Assembly: GCA_021779375.1 (NCBI GenBank)
Contig: JAJYAT010000001.1
Coordinates: forward strand, 1 to 40,723
Reading direction: 5' to 3'
DNA length: 40,723 nucleotides
From: a bacterium
GTDB taxonomy: Bacteria > Patescibacteriota > Gracilibacteria > JAHISY01
In this document: positions 37,186 through 40,723 of the stretch, in pieces
How the letters are laid out: each line of letters opens with the position of its first letter
How positions within the stretch are numbered: the first letter of the stretch is position 1
Position numbers and translations under genes: made by a program
Notes under the pieces: generated by a model
The model's input: only the letters and a program-made list of their open reading frames with translations
The model's database searches: none
Told to the model about the DNA's origin: nothing

Positions 37186-37749
37186 CTACTTTTTTGGTGG
37201 CGGGAGAGGGGGTGGAATAAGTGTATATTCCCCCACTCCCGAAATTAATATCTTTACCGCTTCCCGTAACTGGGAAGCAAACTCGTCCTTCGTCCCGCGC
37301 TCTTTAGCGCGAGTCGCGAAGTCAGCAAGACTCTTGCGCAAACCAGCGGAGGCGTCGTTCCCCCAGACATCAGGGACATCCTTGATGATGTCTTGGACGA
37401 AGACCAACTCAGCCTCAATGGCTGAGAGGTTATACCCCGGTTGGAGATTGAGGATAACCTTGACCGCCGCGTTTGCCGCGACTGAAAGCAACTTAGGCTG
37501 GCGAATGCAGACCTCGATTGCCCAGTCGTAAAATCTGGGAGATATGGCCTGGGCAGAAAGACGAATCAAAGAAGGGCTGATGGGCTCCTCGTTTTTGTTT
37601 GTCGCAATTAACAATCCGGCGACCTGACTGCCGAAAGACGCGAACGCCTCAGAATAATCAACCTTTTTAGTTTCAGCCGCAGCAGAAATACACGCGCCCA
37701 ATGCGCCTACCAGAATAACCAGAGCTGCGATAAGAGCTAATTTTTTCAT
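37186..37749 (-). CDS. Predicted lipoprotein of unknown function
   Basis: The protein is 187 residues. A basic, hydrophobic leader ends in ALGAC (Cys 20), a lipobox-like site, so it should be lipid-anchored on the outer face of the membrane. The mature part is helical (YSEAFASFGSQVAGLLIATNKNEE, LREAVKILISGVGEY) and ends in PPPLPPPKK. No family is recognised. Unlike all neighbours it has a strong Shine-Dalgarno (AAAGGAG, 7 bases before ATG), a TTGACA promoter, a leader of about 120 bases with inverted repeats and its own terminator. It lies between two 73-base direct repeats, so it may be an acquired unit. Confidence 0.75.
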   Translation of the reverse strand: MKKLALIAALVILVGALGACISAAAETKKVDYSEAFASFGSQVAGLLIATNKNEEPISPSLIRLSAQAISPRFYDWAIEVCIRQPKLLSVAANAAVKVILNLQPGYNLSAIEAELVFVQDIIKDVPDVWGNDASAGLRKSLADFATRAKERGTKDEFASQLREAVKILISGVGEYTLIPPPLPPPKK

Positions 37750-37751
37750 TT

Positions 37752-37845
37752 TATTCTCCTTTGTTGAGGCGGCTCCGACAATCCAGAGTCTGCCGATTTA
37801 TAAAAATAGCGATCATCATAAATCGCCGGAAGACCTCAACAAAAC
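37752..37845 (-). promoter_or_regulatory. Structured 5' leader of the lipoprotein gene
   Basis: In the transcript, UUUGUUGAGG (37833-37842 region, minus strand) can pair with CCUCAACAAA (37760-37769), closing a domain whose 3' strand runs into the Shine-Dalgarno AAAGGAG. Inside are CGATTTAT/ATAAATCG, an alternative GCGAT/ATCGC hairpin that excludes it, and CTCTG/CGGAG. The layout is like a small multi-branch regulatory RNA. It matches no riboswitch that I recognise. Confidence 0.5.
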
Positions 37846-37876
37846 CGAGATTTCAAAGGACAAAAAGAAAGAAAGG

Positions 37877-37906
37877 AGATAACTCTAACTCTCTCTATTT
37901 TGTCAA
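37877..37906 (-). promoter_or_regulatory. TTGACA promoter of the lipoprotein gene
   Basis: On the minus strand a perfect TTGACA (37906-37901) is followed after 18 bases by TTATCT (37882-37877). A second TTGACA lies at 37929-37924. The -10 is weak, so the exact pair is uncertain. Confidence 0.45.
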
Positions 37907-37953
37907 GACCTGTTTTCGTTTTTTGTCAAAGCCTGAAATCTGCCTGAATTTTG

Positions 37954-38026
37954 TCACCCCTGCGTGTTTGTCATTTCTGCCTCTATTTTGTCATTCCTGC
38001 AAAGGCAGGAAACCAAAACGTAAAAG
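37954..38026. repeat. Long direct repeat, right copy, containing a REP-like palindrome
   Basis: The second copy of the 73-base repeat at 36961, offset by 993 bases. The region 37750-38080 holds no gene: it contains the lipoprotein leader and promoter, this repeat and the inverted palindrome that follows it. Confidence 0.85.
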
Positions 38027-38035
38027 ACACAGTAA

Positions 38036-38066
38036 TTTGGATCCCCGCCTACGCGGGGAAGACAAA
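38036..38066. repeat. REP-like palindrome, inverted orientation, left of the GIY-YIG gene
   Basis: TTTGGATCCCCGC, CTAC, GCGGGGAAGACAAA is the reverse complement of the unit seen at 16232. It forms a head-to-head pair with the palindrome at 37986-38020. Confidence 0.8.
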
Positions 38067-38080
38067 ACGAGAGAATCAAA

Positions 38081-38404
38081 TTAGCCACAAAAATCCTCTG
38101 ACAATGGACCAAAAAGCTCCAATGATAAATCACGCCAGCTCGGATTTTCTGCATGAATTAAACGGATTTTCCAAGCGCGTTTCCACTTCTTTAGCCTTTT
38201 TTCACGCTGAATTGCTTCATCGACTTCACCAAACTCCTCGAAATAAACCAACTTATCCACGCCATATTTTTGCGTGAAGCCGCGAATCTTTCCCTGCTTG
38301 TGTTCCCAGATTCTTCTTTGTAAATCGTTCGTAATTCCAATATAAATCGTGCCATTGATTTGACTGGCAAGAATATAGACGAAGTAAATCCGATCCTCCT
38401 GCAC
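38081..38404 (-). CDS. Single-domain GIY-YIG endonuclease (UPF0213/COG2827-like)
   Basis: The protein is 107 residues with a GTG start. The nuclease core is complete: VYIL (GIY strand, Y10), GTIYIGIT (YIG strand, 19-25), R30, the HK pair in EHKQGK, and E68 in the helix AIQREKRLKKWKRAWK. Small free-standing GIY-YIG proteins of this type are common in bacteria, and their role is largely unknown. Identical 31-base palindromes lie in the same orientation on both sides (38036-38066 and 38423-38453), so gene and repeats look like one unit. A leaderless-type TAAAAT precedes it. Confidence 0.92.
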   Translation of the reverse strand: MQEDRIYFVYILASQINGTIYIGITNDLQRRIWEHKQGKIRGFTQKYGVDKLVYFEEFGEVDEAIQREKRLKKWKRAWKIRLIHAENPSWRDLSLELFGPLSEDFCG

Positions 38405-38410
38405 GAAATT

Positions 38411-38416
38411 ATTTTA
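38411..38416 (-). promoter_or_regulatory. -10 box (GCTAAAAT) for the GIY-YIG gene, leaderless
   Basis: On the minus strand TAAAAT is followed by exactly 6 bases and GTG 38404. Confidence 0.5.
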
Positions 38417-38422
38417 GCTGAT

Positions 38423-38453
38423 TTTGGATCCCCGCCTACGCGGGGAAGACAAA
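38423..38453. repeat. REP-like palindrome right of the GIY-YIG gene
   Basis: The 31 bases are identical to 38036-38066, in direct orientation, with the GIY-YIG gene between the two copies. Confidence 0.85.
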
Positions 38454-38489
38454 CAGTAAAGCCAAAACCAAAAAACAATCTTCTTTTGT

Positions 38490-38495
38490 TAAAAT
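38490..38495 (+). promoter_or_regulatory. -10 box (TTAAAAT) for thrC, leaderless
   Basis: TAAAAT is followed by 6 bases and ATG 38502. Confidence 0.5.
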
Positions 38496-38501
38496 CTCAG
38501 C

Positions 38502-39785
38502 ATGCTTAAACTTCTTTGCAATTCCTGCCAAAAGGAATTCGCGCTCACGGAAAATCGCGTCGTCTGCGACTGTGGTGGTCTACTCGATCTCGTTCAGCCG
38601 CTTGAGGAATTGAAGAAACTCGACCTCAAAAAGACTTTCGATGCTAGACTCGGCAGCCGCGCACTCCCTGACGGTAGCGGCGTCTGGCGTTTTCGCGAGC
38701 TTTTGTTCCCCGCGAAGAAAATTATTTCCAAATGGGAAGGCAATACCCGGCTGTATTTCTCAGAGAAAATTTCGCAAGAAATCGGCGCGGAAATATTTTT
38801 CAAACACGAAGGTGAAAATCCGAGTGGCAGCTTCAAAGACCGTGGGATGACTGCAGCAATCACTGCGGGTGCGTCAGCTGGTTGCCGTAACTTCGTCTGC
38901 GCCTCGACCGGCAACACCTCCGCCAGCCTCGCGAGCTACTGCGCCAATGCCGGACTGAATGGCATCGTGATTATTCCGGAAGGCAAAATCGCATTTGGCA
39001 AATTGAGCCAGGCTTTGGCTTTCGGCGCGAAAGTGCTGCAAATCAAGGGGAATTTTGACGCCGCGATGCAGCTCGTCAATGAGCTCAGTCGCAAGTTCGA
39101 TCCTGAGAATCCGAGCGAGTCAGTTTATATTTTGAACTCAGTGAATCCGTTTCGGGTCGAGGGTCAGAAGACCATCGTGCTGGAAATTTTGCAGCAGCTG
39201 AATTGGGAGGCGCCGGATTGGATCGTGCTGCCTGCCGGCAATCTTGGAAATACTTCGGCTTTCGGCAAAGCCATCGCGGAAGCTTTCGCGCTCGGACTGA
39301 TTGCGAAAAAACCGCGTATCGCCGCCGTCCAGGCGGCTGGTGCGAATCCATTTTTCAAATATTTCCAATCCGGCTGGACGAAATTCGAAGCTGTGGAAGA
39401 TCCCGAGACCGTCGCAACCGCCATCAAGATTGGAAATCCGCAGAGTTATTTGCGCGCGAAGAGAGCTATCGAGACAACGGATGGTGTCGTCCTCGAAGCC
39501 AGCGAGAATGAAATCTTGGATGCGAAAGCGACCATCGATGCCGCCGGCATCGGCTGTGAACCTGCCTCGGCCTGCTCGCTCGCTGGCATTCGCCAACTCG
39601 TGAAATCCGGCGAAATTAAAAAAGGTCAAAAAGTCGTCGGTGTGCTGACCGGTCACCTTTTGAAAGATCCGGACACGACCATCGACTATCACCTCGGTAA
39701 GCTCGCGAATGTCGAAATCAATAAAGCCAATCGACCAATCGCCATCGAAGCGAATGTAGATGCTTTTTTAAGCGCAATCCGCTAA
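38502..39785 (+). CDS. thrC: Threonine synthase
   Basis: The protein is 427 residues. It converts O-phosphohomoserine to threonine with PLP. The N-terminus has a small zinc ribbon (CNSC...CDCGG, residues 6-26), found in the archaeal/plant-like ThrC class. The PLP lysine is K112 in GSFKDRG, and the phosphate loop follows in STGNTSASLASYCANAG and PAGNLGNTSAFGKA. Late motifs GIGCEPASACSLAGI and VLTGHLLKDP support ThrC over other fold-type II enzymes. Its TAA is part of the argF -10 box. No thrA or thrB is present in the window. Confidence 0.94.
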   Translation: MLKLLCNSCQKEFALTENRVVCDCGGLLDLVQPLEELKKLDLKKTFDARLGSRALPDGSGVWRFRELLFPAKKIISKWEGNTRLYFSEKISQEIGAEIFFKHEGENPSGSFKDRGMTAAITAGASAGCRNFVCASTGNTSASLASYCANAGLNGIVIIPEGKIAFGKLSQALAFGAKVLQIKGNFDAAMQLVNELSRKFDPENPSESVYILNSVNPFRVEGQKTIVLEILQQLNWEAPDWIVLPAGNLGNTSAFGKAIAEAFALGLIAKKPRIAAVQAAGANPFFKYFQSGWTKFEAVEDPETVATAIKIGNPQSYLRAKRAIETTDGVVLEASENEILDAKATIDAAGIGCEPASACSLAGIRQLVKSGEIKKGQKVVGVLTGHLLKDPDTTIDYHLGKLANVEINKANRPIAIEANVDAFLSAIR

Positions 39786-39788
39786 AAT
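39783..39788 (+). promoter_or_regulatory. -10 box (GCTAAAAT) for argF, overlapping the thrC stop
   Basis: The thrC TAA (39783-39785) forms the first half of TAAAAT; after 6 bases comes GTG 39795. Confidence 0.5.
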
Positions 39789-39794
39789 TGCGGA

Positions 39795-40667
39795 GTGAAA
39801 AAAGATTTTCTCTCCATCACCGACCTTTCGAAGGAGCAAATTTTGGAAGTACTCAATGTCGCCGCGAATGAAAAACGCGGCGCGACTTCGGAAATTTTGC
39901 GCGGTAAACAAATCGCGCTGTATTTCGAAAAACCAAGCCTGCGCACCAAAGCCAGTTTCGAAGTCGGAATTCACGAGCTCGGCGGTAATTTTTCGTATTT
40001 CTCCACCGTCGATGTCGGCAAGCTCGGCGAACGTGAGAGCATCGACGATTTTGCCAAAGTTTTGTCGGGCTATTTTGACCTAGTGGTCGCGCGCGTTTTC
40101 GAGCACGAGAATCTGGAAAAATTTGCTGAAGTCTCAGAAATTCCAGTCATCAATGCGCTGTCCGACCGCGAGCATCCCTGCCAAATTCTCGCCGACCTGC
40201 TCACGATTCGCGACAAGCTCGGTCGGGTGAATAATTTCAAGCTCGTCTATCTCGGCGATGGTAATAATGTCGCGCTTTCGCTCGCGCTCGCCGCGGAAAT
40301 TTTGGGTTTTGAATTCGTGCTCGCCGGTCCGAAAAAATACCAGCTCGAATATCCGCAAATCAAACAAACTGAAAATCTCGACGAAGCACTCGCCGAGACG
40401 GATGTGATTTACACCGACACCTGGAATAGCATGGGTGAACCGAAAAAATCAGACGAGACGATTTTGACGCCTTTTCAACTGAATGCTGAAGTGCTCAAAA
40501 AAGCCAAACCCAGTGCCATCGTCTTGCACTGCCTCCCCGCCCACCGCGGCAAGGAAATCACGGACGAGGTGCTCGACGGTCCGCAGTCCGTCGTCTTCGC
40601 CCAAGCCGCGAATCGCTTGCCCGTCCAGAAAGCTTTGCTCGCGAAGATTTTTGCGCAGACTTTCTAA
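39795..40667 (+). CDS. argF: Ornithine carbamoyltransferase
   Basis: The 290-residue protein starts at GTG. It transfers the carbamoyl group from carbamoyl phosphate to ornithine, giving citrulline, the step before argininosuccinate synthesis. The carbamoyl-phosphate loop is KPSLRTKASFEVG (48-52 SLRTK, where many enzymes have STRTR). HPCQILADLLTI, the DTWNSMGEP loop that selects ornithine, and HCLPAHRGKEIT are all present. It is slightly shorter than the usual 300-330 residues. With argH and lysW in the same window it supports an arginine route starting from carrier-bound glutamate. Confidence 0.94.
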   Translation: MKKDFLSITDLSKEQILEVLNVAANEKRGATSEILRGKQIALYFEKPSLRTKASFEVGIHELGGNFSYFSTVDVGKLGERESIDDFAKVLSGYFDLVVARVFEHENLEKFAEVSEIPVINALSDREHPCQILADLLTIRDKLGRVNNFKLVYLGDGNNVALSLALAAEILGFEFVLAGPKKYQLEYPQIKQTENLDEALAETDVIYTDTWNSMGEPKKSDETILTPFQLNAEVLKKAKPSAIVLHCLPAHRGKEITDEVLDGPQSVVFAQAANRLPVQKALLAKIFAQTF

Positions 40668-40723
40668 TTCGGCGGAAACGCGTCGCGTACCACCAAGCTG
40701 CTCCGAGCAAAATCGGCACGACG

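Noticed and set aside
37951-38277. Open frame reading VIPAKAGNQ and WIPAYAGKT
   Set aside because: It is produced by read-through of the palindromic repeats and the antisense of the GIY-YIG gene; such peptides are a known false-gene pattern.
36961-38453. Palindromic repeats as a CRISPR array
   Set aside because: Spacing is irregular, orientation varies and there are no cas genes; REP-like elements fit better.
40668-40723. End of a convergent membrane-protein gene (minus strand reads VVPILLGAAWWYATRF)
   Set aside because: Only about 18 residues are visible before the frame runs on into the antisense of argF, so it cannot be supported within the window.

Overview
The window looks like chromosome from a bacterium of the Candidate Phyla Radiation (Patescibacteria). 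The best guess is a Peregrinibacteria-like lineage; this is inference, because no rRNA gene is present. The reasons are the small tightly packed genes, a DUF4012 protein, thrombospondin-type-3/PKD surface proteins, a short hibernation factor, an archaeal-type triosephosphate isomerase, a LysW carrier protein, almost no Shine-Dalgarno sequences and standard use of TGA as stop. GC content is roughly balanced except for one very AT-rich gene at 4960-8109.

Layout. 1-121: C-terminal tail of an IS transposase. 158-3181: a PH-domain membrane protein, murG and an O-antigen-ligase-like protein (envelope). 3178-4949: a receiver-like orphan and an M16 protease. 4960-8109: a single-chain restriction-modification enzyme of foreign base composition. 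8141-12190: ilvB, diverging from groES, a small possible histone-fold gene, and groEL. 12266-16184: a leftward block of exported proteins (pilin-like, TSP3/PKD, DUF4012). 16200-18582: palindromic repeats, RidA, an M23 peptidase and a TRM11-like RNA methylase. 18736-24602: purM, a membrane protein, argH, lysW, an MBL-fold hydrolase, tpiA, a short HPF and two orphans. 24766-27183: infB and tRNA-Asp. 27303-33233: a PilB/GspE ATPase followed at once by three exported proteins. 33301-36916: a Tic20/DUF4870-like protein and mfd. 36961-38453: a repeat-rich island holding a lipoprotein with a structured leader and a GIY-YIG nuclease gene between palindromes. 38502-40667: thrC and argF.

Metabolism. 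argH, argF and lysW in one neighbourhood suggest arginine (ornithine) and/or lysine synthesis on a carrier protein, as known in Thermus and Sulfolobus. The ATP-grasp ligase (LysX/ArgX) and the other carrier-pathway genes are not here. ilvB, thrC and purM show more anabolic capacity than most CPR genomes have.

Expression. A recurrent pattern, TAAAAT (or TAAACT) followed by 6-8 bases and then ATG or GTG, precedes at least nine genes and points to leaderless mRNAs. In three places the TAA stop of the upstream gene lies inside that -10 box. Three convergent gene pairs share a 4-base palindrome as interlocked stop codons. The lipoprotein at 37186-37749 is the exception: it has a strong Shine-Dalgarno and a long leader that can fold.

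Most worth a second look: the groES-groEL insert that resembles a histone, the GIY-YIG gene bracketed by palindromic repeats, the structured leader, LysW beside argH, and the PilB-linked surface operon.
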